Assembly (NCBI GenBank): GCA_037039685.1
Contig: JAWNGF010000004.1
Span: forward strand, 1,736,001-1,800,000
Direction: 5' to 3'
Source: Ceratobasidium sp. AG-K
Lineage: Eukaryota; Basidiomycota; Agaricomycetes; Cantharellales; Ceratobasidiaceae
Length of the DNA: 64,000 nucleotides
Within the stretch, counting starts at the first letter, position 1. Each line of letters begins with the position of its first letter. A model generated the notes under the pieces. The model had not been told where the DNA came from. It ran no database searches and saw only the letters and a list, made by a program, of their open reading frames with translations. This document shows positions 11,151 through 23,575 of the stretch, piece after piece. The position numbers and the translations under genes are program-made.

Positions 11151-11738
11151 ATAGGGTATTAGTTTTCGTTGATTACCTATCATGCTGGTCTCGAGATCTA
11201 CGTATCTAATGAATACCGGATTACGATTGTGAATTGATGATATTTGATCCACACGTTCTTCGAAATAAGGTGCTAGAGGGCCATGACAAGCAACCGACTC
11301 GAGCCCCGAATTGTAAACCGAATCATCAGCGCTTAAACCTGTAACACGAAGAATTCCACGCACAATAAACTTAAGTTGGTATGGTAGATGAGTACGCCAT
11401 GTCAAAAGAGTATGCGGCACAGCGCATTATAACCGTGTATGTCGTTGGCACTAACCATACATGGGCTACCGCTCCATCTGCACTGTTCGATATAGTGCGC
11501 GGAGCGAACCAATTAAGATCCAAGCACAAATATTAAGAAGGAATAAGGGAGAAAAACGCATGATTAACGTTGTGCATAAATAACATGCCGTGAATCATAG
11601 TTGGTTGTATGCAACACGTGTGGCATCGTATGCCACTCGAAGTAAAACGCACGTGTCCATTTGTTTGTACTATATTTGTCCCCGCCACAACCTGCTGCTT
11701 TCCCTACCAAGCGATTTCTGCTGTATCATCATCACAAT
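11151..11738. other. intergenic, upstream of CTK3
   Basis: About 590 bases with no convincing gene. It contains the presumed promoter of the following gene. No TATA box stands out. Confidence 0.5.
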
Positions 11739-13128
11739 ATGGATCCATTCGAAGTACGAATGCAGTTTCTGGGACTCTTGAGGAAGTTGAACGCGTAAGT
11801 ACTACATATTTATTGTCGCGGCACCTAGTAAGTTATATCCCGGATAAATGAACGTCCGCCCTACTTCGACCTGGTACTCACCCACGGTCCCAAAAAATAG
11901 GTCCCAGCAATCGATCCAGAAGGTAGTCGGGTATGCGCTGAAACATTTCACGCGCTGCGGCGAGGATTTATGGGACTGTGTGCTCGAAGAATGCGAAAAG
12001 GTTGGAGCGGCGTTAGGTGTGCTCCCTGTACTAACATCTACGTTATTTAGGGGTCTCTTAACACTAGGATGAACATTCTACATCTACTAGACAATCTATG
12101 CGAGACGGCGTTACTGCACCAGACCGGCGCAACCGCTTCTTCATCACAGGCGCCCTATATTGAATACGTTACACGCGACTTGGAGAAAATCGTCGAATGC
12201 GTCGTGCCAAACTCGCGAGATGGACTCATAAACTTTCAAAGTGCCAGACAGGTAGGTTGTTGTTTTTTTTCAAAAGCCCCCAGGTAGTTATGTACTTTTG
12301 TTAGATTCTAGAGTCGTGGCAGACAAAGCGCGTACTCGACCCAGTCGCAGTCTCCAACGTGGTAGAAGCGCTAGATATCAAAAAGACCTCGTACGTGTTT
12401 ATTGCTTCATGGCTATTTTATGGCTCTGATATGGGCACTGCAGCCTCAAAGATGTCCCTGCAACCCGTTCAAACACTTCAGCGGCGGAGCGAGACGAAAT
12501 CTTCAAACGGATCGAAGAAGACCGTGAGCGGGTAAAACTATTCCGCTCTAACCACTCTCGTGACTCACGGGCCCCTTGACACGTATAGCACAAATTGCTC
12601 CGCCAGCGTCGTTGGAATGTTCCTACTCGAGTTGGACAACCTTACGCGCCGCGCCTTGCGTCGGCAGTCCCCACGGCTCGCCTTCTTCCTCTGAATCCTG
12701 CTCCTACATCTCCGAATTCGCCAATCATGCCTTCCCATCTGACCTCGCCTATAGTCCCAGCCCACCCACTCGATTCCAATATAACCATTGGGGCGGGAGG
12801 AATGCCCCCGCCAGCGTCTAAACATCTCCCTCCTCGACACGCGCTTCGGAAATCGTACACCGAAGCACAGCGCGAGCGACAGCGGCAACGCAGCCGCACC
12901 GGTGGTGAAGATCCGCAAGAGACCGCCTTGGACATCGAATTCGAACAAGCATGGGAGACAACGAGCGATTGGAATGAAGATGACGTAGATGCAGTGAATG
13001 AAGAATGGAGCCTGTGTTGGGATGAGGATGAGTCGGATGTTCATTCTGGGGATGTAGAAGGACTGCCACTGGAGGCCGGAATTGAGTCTGGGCGCACAGT
13101 GCCTATTAACGGACAAGGCTTCCGCTAG
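11739..13128 (+). CDS. CTK3: CTD kinase subunit gamma CTK3
   Basis: Regulatory subunit of the CTDK-I kinase, which phosphorylates Ser2 of the RNA polymerase II C-terminal domain in the nucleus. Six exons fit GT-AG rules with continuous protein: 11739-11794, 11901-12000, 12051-12251, 12305-12390, 12444-12531, 12589-13128, for 356 residues. The start MDPFEVRMQFLGLLRKLNAS is the signature of the CTK3 N-terminal CID-like domain (residues 1 to about 150: ALKHFTRCGEDLWDC, MNILHLLDNLCE, ILESWQTKRVLDPV). A charged helix AERDEIFKRIEEDRER opens the C-terminal half. A Pro/Ser linker follows, and the conserved acidic end has DIEFEQAWETTSDWNEDD. The ATG is the only one giving the family N-terminus. No breaks. 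Certain at family level. Confidence 0.92.
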
Positions 13129-13600
13129 CGTATCATGATTTGTGGTTGCCGACCAAACTCGGGCGGTCCGGCTCGTCAGGGGGATAACCTGTCTATGCAG
13201 TGCGTTCACGTGTATTTGAGGACTTCCTTGTTTATTGATTAGATTTTCCGAATTCAAGCACAGTTGGCGAGGCCAGCTAGTGTCCTGTGATTTAATTTGA
13301 CGGAAGGAAGCCTAAAGGTACCGGTTTCGCCATTGCCAAGCAAGGAAATCACAGGTTCCATGTGGGCCACTGCGGCTATGCATCGCGCGAGCTCTCACCG
13401 AAAATTCGACCAGTTAGTCAATCTATTACTCGGGCACGCACGCGGGCGGCAAGGTGCTAGACGCCCGAAGCCGGTAAAATATAAATGGTTGCCATCAGAT
13501 TCGGTTGTCAGCACATTTCTCCCCAAGGTAAAAACTAGCATTTCCACCCTTTCGACCGCCGTTGTCTGACTCCCCTTCACGTATCAGTCCCTAATTTTGG
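13129..13600. other. intergenic between CTK3 and the Gly-rich gene
   Basis: It holds the CTK3 3' region and the promoter of the next gene. An open frame at 13,297-13,569 lacks an ATG at its start and has no recognisable features. Confidence 0.5.
13480..13486 (+). promoter_or_regulatory. TATA-like box of Gly-rich gene 1
   Basis: TATAAAT lies 115 bases upstream of the predicted ATG at 13,601, a usual distance for a fungal promoter. Confidence 0.4.
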
Positions 13601-14789
13601 ATGCGCTTCTCGACAGCTAACGTCAAGCGATACCGCGAGTCGCGAGTCGAAGAAGTCGATGCTCGACAGAATGTAGAGTTATCGCGAGAGCTCATCTCAC
13701 GGATCGTTCCACGAAGTCCCCGGGGTGGGGGTGGGGGTGGTAGGGGCGGGGGCGGCAGCAGCGGAGGGAAAGGTTCTTCAACCAACGGAGGCTCTCGAGG
13801 AGGCTCTAGTAATGGAGGCACAAACGGAAATTCGGGTGGAGGTTCGAGGAGTGGCGTCTCCTTTGGAGGAGGTATACTAACTACATCAGTTTCAAACGCG
13901 TCAACTCAACCATATCATCGCTAGGAAGTAGAGGTTCTTCCTCTTACAGCAATGGCGGGGGAAGTCGTACCACGATAAATTCGGGTGTATTTGCGGGGAG
14001 GACTGTCGGCGGTGGCACGAGAGATCAAGTCTACGGTACCAGTCGGTACGGTAGCGGATACACATACGGTGGTGGATCCTACGTTGCCGGAAGAGGCTTC
14101 CCCTATGGATATTGGCCAGTATATATCCCCGTCGGATATGGATATTACGGCCATAACGAGTATGGCCCAGCGAACAACTCGAGCCGTCCTGGCGGAGGAA
14201 TGCAAGCGGCTCTCGTTCGGGCAAACAACTGGCCCGCGGTTAATGAACGAAGATGGTTGGACAGTCGACAGACCAACAGCAACGAATCAGCTTCGTACTA
14301 CATCGTTGGAGATGCAGATACCGTATCCTTCGTCATGCAAGAACTGGTTCAAAAATGTTCCGTTGTCCCCACGGTTGGTGTTCTGTTGAACGTGAGTCCT
14401 CTATCTCACCCCCTCGCGACAACCGTTAATTGTAAATATAGGAGACAAACCTGAAGGTTCACTACGAGCAAGCTGTTCAGTTCTACCGATCTTCGTCATT
14501 CATGCTTGCCCTCACCTCGTACAATAATTCTGCCAGTCTCCCTTCCAATGCTCCCGCGAACGATAACATGGCGGCGCCGCCTACGACTGTCGACACTCCT
14601 CTACCAGCCGGTACTGTTATGCACTGGCTGGAGTGCTTAAACACAACCATTGGCGCGGCCATCCCTATCATGGATTCGGATACTCCCAATTTCTCAAACT
14701 CTGCCGCGCCTGCGCCACCGTATTCGTTCAATGGATTGAATTTTGTTGGTCTACTATGGGTCCTTTTGTGGCTATTGAAATTCTTCTAA
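13601..14789 (+). CDS. Gly-rich protein with hydrophobic C-terminus, paralog 1
   Basis: Three exons (13601-13871, 13925-14391, 14442-14789) join in frame to give 361 residues. Order: a short charged N-terminus (residues 1-43, ending LISRIVPR); a Gly/Ser-rich stretch (about 44-115); an aromatic Gly/Tyr-rich part (SRYGSGYTYGGG, GYWPVYIPVGYGYYG); a folded-looking domain (SASYYIVGDADTVSFVM ... EQAVQFYRSSSFMLALTSY); and a hydrophobic tail GLLWVLLWLLKFF at the very end. Several N-glycosylation sequons suggest exposure to the secretory lumen, yet no signal peptide is visible, so a short upstream exon may be missing. The tail could be a membrane anchor or GPI signal. Its tandem paralog starts at 16,429 and shares intron phases. 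Function unknown. Confidence 0.8.
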
Positions 14790-15143
14790 TTATTGTTTTG
14801 TGTCATTCGGTCTCGGAGTTCCCGATTTTTCTCTAATGCACCCTTCGATTTTCCCGTACAACCCACTGTAAATTGATTATTTATGTATTACCACTTCCAT
14901 ACCCCTCCTTTCGTCACGCATACAACCCACAGCCATCCTACTCCAGCTGAGATTCTCATAAAGTCTGGGATTTCCTTATGCTAACACTGTATTTCACATA
15001 TCACACCTTAACAATCCTTGCTCCTTCGCATGCCGAGGCTACAATCGGAATACCAACGGACAATCCGGTCGTTTATCCTGTGCATCCGCATCAGCTTCGA
15101 TTAGGTACATCCACTCAGGTTCTCCCCCTCCCCTGGGAAGAGT

Positions 15144-15979
15144 ATGAGCGCCATGCTCGTACGGCGATGTTTTACCCAGTCTTCCTGCACTTTCCGCGAT
15201 GTCTCACAGCTAACCTATTATCTCGTGATCACACCTCAACTCGAGTCCGAGCGAGTAAATTGCAACTCTACCAGCAAGTCAGAAGTAGGCATTGGAGCCG
15301 AACAAACCGCTCCGCTGTCCAGATTAGTTTACCTTCCGGTTTTCTACTCGGGGCCTTACGAGTTCAAGTATTCAGAACCGTGTACGCCTATATATACATA
15401 TACCCTCAAAACCCCAGACAAACTCCCAATAGGTGCCAGTACGTTGTGAGCTCAGCAACTATATGCCCAATGGATTTAATCCACACACTCACAAGTTTTT
15501 ACTAACGTTGTAACGAAAGAAGTGATAGTACAATGACAACCATCTGTTCAGTTACGGTAAGTGCTGATGCAGACAAGTTCTAGCTTGTATCTGTGCTGCA
15601 TACTTATCATCGTTGTATGTATTTCCATCACTGAACAAATCCTCAAATTTATCGCGACAAGAGACATAACTCGCTACCTGAATCAACTTCCGAGGCTGGT
15701 TCTTGCAATCGTTTTCTGATAACAATAACCAAGATGGCCCCCCACCATCCCAACCCTGGAGACTGTCAAAGCGGCCTACTAATATTATTAGTAAACCAAG
15801 TAAGTACCTGCTTCCACTAACTCCTGCTAATTGCATACACGTAGGTTAAATCACGAAAGTCACCAGGGTATCTTTTATTGGGCAATGGTATCAAGGCTAC
15901 TCTAAGCACCCCGCTCGATTCTGAGGTACAAGCATACTATTATTTTGTCCCTGTTCTTCTTGGTGCGGGTTCGCTGTAG
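15144..15979 (+). CDS. unknown spliced gene between the Gly-rich paralogs
   Basis: Four exons (15144-15445, 15520-15556, 15662-15799, 15845-15979) fit GT-AG rules and stay in frame to a TAG, giving at least 203 residues. No domain is recognised. Visible features are a Tyr/Pro-rich stretch (YLPVFYSGPYEFKYSEP, TPIYTYTLKTPDKLP), a few Cys residues and a weakly hydrophobic end (YYYFVPVLLGAGSL). The true start may lie in an upstream exon: an open frame in another phase covers 14,978-15,100, and part of that stretch (CCGGTCGTTTATCCTGTGCATCCG) recurs at about 16,205. The model rests only on splice consistency. Confidence 0.45.
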
Positions 15980-16428
15980 CTTATCATTCTGTACCATTTA
16001 ATTTATGTACCGACACTTGCCCAATGCCCTCAAGATGTCCTAAATGTTTGACGTTACAGCTTCCATACTTTCGCCATTGCTACGCCTACAAACTGAAGGG
16101 AGCAGGGAGTTTGATTACTTGAGATCCAGCACTGTATTACCGATTATATGTCTTAACGATTCGATCCCAATTCCACGCTAGGATCATGGTAGATGCCAGC
16201 CCATCCGGTCGTTTGTCCTGTGTATCCGGATCATTTCCGGCACGAGCTTAGATTGTGGAACCCCGGGGCGCCCTGACGTTGATCCCCGATTTGTGGGAAG
16301 CGTGACCCAAAGCTGTGCATGCCGAGCCAAGAACATGTGGAGCTTCCAGAATGGAACGTTTTGACCTCGCCGTGATATAAACTTCCTGTTGTTCAGCAGC
16401 CCACCAATTTACCCCTACTTGCCGTAAC
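15980..16428. other. intergenic with partial repeat of upstream sequence
   Basis: 16,131-16,260 resembles 14,985-15,105 (CACTGTATT..., ATCCGGTCGTTTGTCCTGTGTATCCG). The tandem duplication that made the two Gly-rich genes therefore seems to have included neighbouring sequence. A TATAAA at 16,376-16,381 lies 48 bases before the next ATG. Confidence 0.45.
16376..16381 (+). promoter_or_regulatory. TATA box of Gly-rich gene 2
   Basis: TATAAA lies 48 bases upstream of ATG 16,429, consistent with a short 5' leader. Confidence 0.45.
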
Positions 16429-17664
16429 ATGAGGTTCTCGTTCTCCTTGCCCGCTGAAAAACGATACGAAGTCGCATCTTATCATGAGATAGACAAGCGA
16501 GAGAACCATGAACTCATCCGGGAAATCAACTCGAGACTGATACCAAGGGCCGGTGGGGGAGGCAGAGGTGGCGGGGGCCGCGGTGGATCCGGAAGCAGCG
16601 GTAAGGTCATTCACAACTATAGTAGATTGATTGAAAGCAATGGCTGGAACGGCTTTGAAAAAGGGGTTGGGATATCGAGCTCCGAGGGCTGATAACATAG
16701 TTTATCAGGTGGTTCGGGAGGCGGCGGCGGATCCCGCGGGGGAGTATCGTTCAACGGTGCGCCAGTTTACTCCATTTTTATTTATTTTTATTGACAGTGC
16801 TGTATAGGTGCCAGCGGAAGCCGAGGTGCCTCGTCGTATGGCCGAGGTGGAGGTTCACCCACAACTATCTCTTCTGGCACGTTTGCTGGGCGGTCCATTG
16901 GTGGCGGATCACGCGAACAAGTGTACGGAAATAGCAGATACGGAAGTGGGTACACTTATGGCGGCGGGTCGTCCGTTGCGGGCCGTGGCTTCCCTTTTGG
17001 TTATTGGCCAGTATTTGTTCCCATTGGCGCTGGTGCCGGGTACTACGGCTATCGAGAGTATGGGCCAGCCAATAATTCGAGCCGACCCGGTGGGCCGATG
17101 CAACAAGCCCTGGTCAGGTCCAGCGAATGGCCGCCCGAGAGCGGTTCAGGCGGAAATGCCACCGTTCCGGTCAACAATGCCACAGCCTCCTATTACATCG
17201 TTGGGGATGCCGACTCGGTTGCGGCGGTTATGGAAGCCTTGGTCGAGTCGTGTTCAGTTGTAAACGCGACTGGAACATTGGTTGATGTGGGTCATATTTC
17301 CAATCTTACTCAATGGTGCACACAACTGACAATTTCCTTAAAGGATAATAACTCGACTGTTCACGTTGAACAAGCCGTCCAGTATTTCCGATCCTCGTCG
17401 TTCATGCTTGCCCTCACATCGTATAATAATTCTGCGAGCTTACCCTCCAATTCTCCAGCGGATAATAGTACCGATGCCCTGCCTCCGAGCGCCGATACGC
17501 CCCTCCCGGTTGGCACTAACCAGACGTTCTTGAACTGCCTCAACGAGACTATAGGAGCTGCGGTACCCATTATGGACGCTGCACCCGGGCCGTTGAACGC
17601 CGCCGGTAGCTTGAACCTCGTCGGAATGTTGTGGTTGGTACTCTGGATGTTGAAAATGTTCTAA
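16429..17664 (+). CDS. Gly-rich protein with hydrophobic C-terminus, paralog 2
   Basis: Four exons (16429-16600, 16709-16756, 16808-17286, 17344-17664) give 339 residues. It matches the paralog at 13,601 from start to end: charged N-terminus (EINSRLIPR), Gly-rich block, YGSGYTYGGGS, AGRGFPFGYWPVFVP, NSSRPGGPMQQALVR, ASYYIVGDADSV, EQAVQYFRSSSFMLALTSY and the hydrophobic end LVGMLWLVLWMLKMF. The last two introns sit at the same places and phases as in paralog 1; the first intron (16,601-16,708) is extra. Sequons are plentiful in the C-terminal half. Membrane or cell-wall association is inferred only from composition and tail. Confidence 0.8.
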
Positions 17665-18155
17665 ATCATCCTACTCGTGATTTCGATCAAATTATACCTT
17701 GAATACCCAGTCAAGCTTTCTGTATCGATTTTCTTGTACATCCTTCGATTAATGATTGGCGTGCTGTGATAGGTGTTACGAATGTTGAAGGCACGCTAAG
17801 CTCAACTCTCCTTGCAACAATGATGTTTAATTATATCTTAAGCCCTGTACCAAACTTCGTAGCCGTTCTGTTTATGGATGTATTAAAAATGCACGCATTT
17901 TTCATGGACCTTGTTCAATGCATGAATTAAAGTAAAATGATACAGCAACGTATGTATACATGCTAGCCCTGAGAGAAAACCTATAACGGAGCGCTATAGC
18001 CGAGTCGCATAAATAGAAAAACATGGTGGGGTGCATGGTCTATTCGACGTTATTCCTTCATTTGTTTCAGTAATTAGAGCGTCGTGCGATCTTGGCCACT
18101 GCAACGCAAACCAGGTTAGTCTCGATCACCTTATTGGACGAGGCGGCCTAGACAC
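17665..18155. other. convergent intergenic region
   Basis: The 3' ends of Gly-rich gene 2 (plus) and ATG26 (minus) face each other here. AT-rich stretches around 17,840-17,960 probably hold polyadenylation signals. No gene seen. Confidence 0.5.
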
Positions 18156-21100
18156 TCACGCGCGAGGAAGATATGTATAGATGGCCCGGATAGCGTTGGC
18201 CACGCCATTCTCCTATCACAACGCATGAGCAATCAGGCCTTACTTCCAACTCCGCTCCAGCAACAACTTACCGAACGAATCTTCTCCCCAACGGCCGCAG
18301 CCTTTTCTTTCATGACCCTAAATATCATGCACACCTTTAGTCTGAGAATATTCGTAAGGTAAACAGTTCGACTGACCTATCCGACACCGCCCGCTTCAAA
18401 GCATCGGCCAAGTCGGAGCTCGAGAGACTTGATACTCGAAGGCCTGCGCCAAGCTTTGTAACGCGGGTTGCCCAGAAGAATTGGTCACTGCCGAGCCATG
18501 CTCATGTTAGTCTCGGCGGATATGCGGGCAAATAGGATTTACTCACCCAAACCACGGCTTGATAAGTGTAGGTATTCCAGCTAGGGGACACCCGGTTAGA
18601 AAAATTACACGACTACGAAATAGGGATGAAGCTCTTACCCCGGAGAGAGGCACCAGTTGTTCCTGCTCCCCCATGGTGCAATGCGGCGTCGATCTTGGGG
18701 AAGAGCCAGCTGTATGCGTCAAAGCGGTGTGAGAACAGCTGAGAAGCAGCAAATTCTTAGTTGGGACTCACTCATGTGGGATCTTGTCAACCTAAAACAA
18801 AAATCCACGTTCAAATCATGTAGCCATGTTGAGATTATAGGTCTTACCGAAAAGATCTCAGGAGGAAACTCCACTTCTGGCCCAGTCTCCTTGCTCATCC
18901 GGGCCGACCAGCCCTTGGATAAGATGGCCCGCACGTCGCCTGTCGAACAATTAATTGGTGAGTGGGTTAACCCTGTGCGACGTTCTAGAATGGGGACACC
19001 TACTCTTGAGTACAGCTTTGACGATGCTCCTAGTCATAGCCTTGGGGTTCGGAACAACAATGCTGCCAAATCCAATGTATACCAGCGGTTTGCCGTCCGT
19101 GCGAGCCTTGTCCATAAAATCGGTGAGTTCTTTGGAAGGCTTCCAGTTGAGGTCGGCGTCATCCAAGAACCAACTGCCATAGGTAATAAGTTGACTGTTG
19201 GGTGTTCTTTTGGTTGGGACTTACTATCCGCTAATCACGATGGGATCCTTCCAATCGAGCGGCTTGGGGACGACAGCCTATATGCGCGAGTAAGCAGTTG
19301 GAACGTATGAATTTGAGGGCGAGAACCAATGACTTACGGGCGAAAAGTTGTATATAAATGGAATCTTTGTTTGCGCTAGGTGCGCCATGTCAGTGTTGGG
19401 TAGGCCGAGGTGCTTTCGGCGCCAACGGTTGATTTGGCCAGAAGTTGCTTGCCAAAAAACACTATCAAAGACAACATACTAAACTCGACGGTCAATCCCA
19501 CATTCAGAAGCGCAAAACAAAAAATCGGCTCACAGTAGAGTAATTGAACGATCCAGATATCTCTACTGGGGGCGTCATAAAGGCATGCGGGTAGTCATTT
19601 GTCCTTGTCCACGGCCTAGGTTAGGCTGAGAGTTAGTTGAAAATCGACTTGAATCACGAGGAACATACATAGTGAATGCGTGGAAGAAAGGAATCTCTGC
19701 ATTATTGTTAGTCTCCGGGCAAAAATCTATACCAGAGTCACCCACTCAGAGCTTCCGCAATGTGCGCTCCGGCCATGGCAGATGGACTTTGGATTAGTAC
19801 GTCTGCATCCTGACACTGTTTCCAGGAATCAAGTAGTACTGTAATGGATTTAACCGACTGGTTTAATGCATAAGTCTGGGGGTACTCACGTTCGTCAAGC
19901 CAGTCCCTGAACTAAAATCATGGAAAGAGGTCAAAGGCGGTCCAAGTCGATGGAAAAAGTACTGACGTGTGATAGGCCTTCCTTGAAGAACTGGGGAGAA
20001 AACATCTATACTCGACGGTCCCGTTATAAGGCATTGGGGTTCGATAAAGCGTGATTACGTACTCGAGTCTCCACACTGAGCTTCATCAAAGCGCCGGGAT
20101 CTCCACCCGCAGTCCTATGAGCCACGCCCCACCCCTCACACCAATCCTTGTACTCTTCGTGAGTCACAATCGTAACTCGATGTCCTTCAGCCATCAAGCC
20201 TCGAGCCAGAGCGATATATGGTTGAACATCCCCGCGTGAGCCGATCGTCAAGCAGACAAAATGCTTAGATGGTATGTGAACTATCGTCGAAGAGGGAACG
20301 TTGATTGGCTTGGGGAGTCGGGATATCAACGTTGGAGGGACGTGAATTTGACTCATGCGCTCCATCGTCCGACTTAGGGGAGAAAACAAGGCGGGGGCGT
20401 TGGAAACGCAGTCGACCGAAGAAGAAAAGTCTGGCGTCGTGATTATTGAGGACGGGGAGCGCTCTACGCGAGGTGTTTGCACCTCAGATCCTGGGCTGAG
20501 AGTGGGGCCTTTTTCACTGGCGAGATTGGCATCTGCTATGACTTTGAGGCGTGCGAGTGCATCGTCTCGGAGCTCGCGCGAACTAAACTCGAAGGTGAGA
20601 TCGTGCTGTCCACGAATCTGAAGGCGAAGACCATATACACGCGGAGCGTAGACGTATTCAGTTTCAGCTCCCCGGATGGATGAAACCGGGAAGCGATACC
20701 GAGTATCTTGAGTCCGGAAAGACTTCGCCCAATAGCATACGAAGCGATCTGAGATAACGAAGTAGGTCGTAGACGATATAGTCTTGCATATCCTGCAGCG
20801 AGCAACTAGAAAACCAGTGTTAGACAAAGTAATATCATCGGGCCCAATACGTACTCCAGACTGTATGCTGATCATCAATGGCAAATAACCTTCGGATCTT
20901 CCGCTCTGCGCTTGACATTTGACTTGGCGCGGGAGATTCGACCTTCATTTCTTTGGCTTCGTTCCCCTCTTCACTCTCCTGCATATGCTCATCGAAGACT
21001 AGTTCACCCCAGTCAAGTACAACCTGGGCGTTAGGAGGCGCGCCGGCCTCACGACGAGTCTTGATAAGTTTATCAAACCTTTCCCATTTAGGGTCGCCTT

Positions 21101-22884
21101 GCAGAACCGAGAGGTGGAGAACTTGAGCAAGTCCTTCGGGTTCTGAACTAGAGGGATTTGTTTGAAGCCAAGGGCTAGGAGAGGGTGGAACGTGACGCCT
21201 CGTACTAGTGGGTGATGAGTCGGGAAGCGAGGACCCATCCGTCGAGATAGAGGTCACGGGGGAAAGGTTCACCGTCTGAGGGGTCGACTGAGGACAGAAC
21301 ATTCCAGTAAAGGACTCTCGTTTCTTTGGCTTAGGAGCCGGGGCAGAAGCCTCTTCAAGGGAAGGGGCGGTATTGAGCAAGGTCTTGACAGCGTTGTCGA
21401 GACCACCTGGCGCGATCACGTCGCGAAATCCATTCGAGGTAGAAGACGGTTTATGTTCGACCGCAATGCTAAGAATGGAAGCGAATGCCGCCCACCACTC
21501 GTATTGGTACTCTTGTATCAGTGCCAGAGGGACGCAGATTCGAACGCCGCGTGATTCGGTTTGAGCATCTTCGGGCTGGCCACTTAAACTCTTCTCGCTC
21601 CCGTGGCCGATCAAAGTTTTGCGGCGATGGCGGTACATATAAAGAGCCGCTACGGTATAGGTTAGGATTTAAAGTACACCGCACGTTTTGGTACCAGACA
21701 TACCCAACGTTTCACGCCGCCACTCGTGGGTAGACTCTTCGGTGTCAAACTCGCATTCAGCAATAATATCGACTTCCATGACGGATAAACGAAGCCTAAG
21801 TCGCCTAGGGTGAGTAGGATCGTGCGGTTCGATGTCTTTCACGCCCATTACTGAGTGCGAGGTGAGCTTTCGTTCCCATTCGAACTCAGTCCACTCACAA
21901 AGTATGCTCCTAATCGGCTTTACGCGACCCTCGTCGCTAGCATCAGGATAAGTCGTTATCATGTCGTGCGACAACTCGAGCCAGACACGACGGCGCTTAG
22001 GAGGGTGTAAGATGCCCGTGCGGGGCTCAATGACAACTGCGGAGCCAGCTTTAATTACATGGCCATCGGGATTCGCGAATGATCCTTGCGGCGACTTGGC
22101 CCCAGTCGGCGTTTCTGGCTCAGTATCCGGGAGGAGTGAAGCATGAAATGTCAGACGGTGGGTGGTAAGGTGGATGACACCAAGAATTGTAACATCCCGA
22201 AACAGAGCGCCGTCCACTTCCTAGCAAATAGCAACAAACTCATTATTCCAAAAATTAACCTAATTTCGAATAGGGAAATTAACATACCAAGATCATCTCC
22301 TCAGCCTCACCGGGCAACGTGAGCTGGCCAAATTCGTGCTGCAAGATCCTCAAAGCCACCGCGTGATCGGATATATTGCTCCGGTCGCGAGTAGCGGGGG
22401 TTTGAGGGATCCCATCGACCGCACTCTGCTCGGTTTCTGGAATCTCCTTGGCCCTGATATCTGGGGTCATGTTGGTAGCGTATTGAGCAAACCGCTGCAA
22501 GGACGCCGTTGAGCCGGCGCGAGAGCGAGCATGAGGATGCAAAGCAAGGTTGGCAAGAGCAGTCTCGGGAGAGGGAAACGCGTCGTGCTCCAAGTTATCG
22601 CTTGGAGCTAGTTCGATTTGGACGCCAGGGACATCGGCCACCGAGACGGCGGCCGGCGTTTCGATACCATCCGAATCCGACTCTGAGCTGTCTTCGTTCA
22701 AGATTTGGCTATACTGCGCTGCTGCGTTCAAGATTCGGAAAAGAGATGGTTGACCAGCCGAGGTGGCTCCGCCATTGGGATCAATCGTGTTTGACCAAGT
22801 ACTCGAGCGGCGGCTAGGTTCGCTGCCACGGTGTCGAGACGATGAACGGGAAGACGTCGCGGAATCGGTCCCTTCAGACGTCAT
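18156..22884 (-). CDS. ATG26: sterol 3-beta-glucosyltransferase ATG26 (UGT51)
   Basis: Transfers glucose from UDP-glucose to ergosterol on cytosolic membrane faces; in some fungi it also serves pexophagy. About 19 exons can be traced, roughly 1,200 residues, the usual size. From ATG 22,884: a Ser-rich N-terminus; first GRAM domain (about 190-250, opening [20 protein letters not shown]); PH domain (about 255-375, [20 protein letters not shown]); linker; second GRAM (about 637-735, [18 protein letters not shown]); GT28 N-terminal domain (about 820 on, [39 protein letters not shown]); C-terminal UDP-sugar domain with [32 protein letters not shown] and KPWFGDQFFWA. The TGA is at 18,156-18,158. 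Internal exons are short (20-150 bases). First exons: 22288-22884, 21704-22220, 20855-21649, 20063-20805. No breaks seen. Confidence 0.95.
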
Positions 22885-23575
22885 CCTAAAAGCTGGTGGT
22901 GATTCGAGAGTAGGATGAAGTGTGTTGAGAAGAAGTACGAGTGGTTTGTGAACAGGAGAATTTATAGAATAGGTTTGAGATCGTGAATCCTTATCTAACA
23001 CGTGAATCGATATATAGAGCGGGCAAAAGCTGCCGAGGCCGTGACCGGGTATCACACGTCAGCACTCGGTCAGAGCAGAACAGACCGATCGCTAGCTAAC
23101 GCTGGTTGGGGTGAAGAGTTACGCCAATAATATAGGGGTATCGGTCGCGGAACGCGCGGCTACGTATAAGCGCCCTCACCGGTCGATCCCTTGGCAGCTC
23201 GCTCCTCCCATATGTATCCTCCGCGCATCAAATTCCGTCTGAAACATTGCCGCATCATCATCGGGAAGATCACAGAACTTCGTCATGCACAATTTGTTAT
23301 GACGCTCCAACCAGCCCACCCATAATGCATATTATCTAAATTATTATCGAAGTTCCCTTTTGAGAGCCGGCAAATGAAGCCCGGTGACGGTTTCAGCACC
23401 AGTCACGAAAACTGGTCTGGCCTAAAGACAGCGATCCGCAACGGAGAGACGGACCAGGATCCGCATTATACAATATCAAGGCTTCTAGTGATCTAAAGCT
23501 GCGTGCAGATATAATACAAAATTTGTAGGAATACTTTAGACGATAGTGGCAACTTCTAATGACTGCCACTTGAAT
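22885..23575. other. intergenic, ATG26 promoter and MFS 3' side
   Basis: About 690 bases between two minus-strand genes. No gene seen. It should contain the ATG26 promoter near 22,900-23,100. Confidence 0.5.

Noticed and set aside
14978..15505. Single 175-codon open frame
   Set aside because: Its second half overlaps, in another frame, the spliced gene whose introns join cleanly, so most of it is likely a shadow.
20355..20621. Plus-strand frames opposite ATG26
   Set aside because: Antisense to a firmly identified conserved coding exon.
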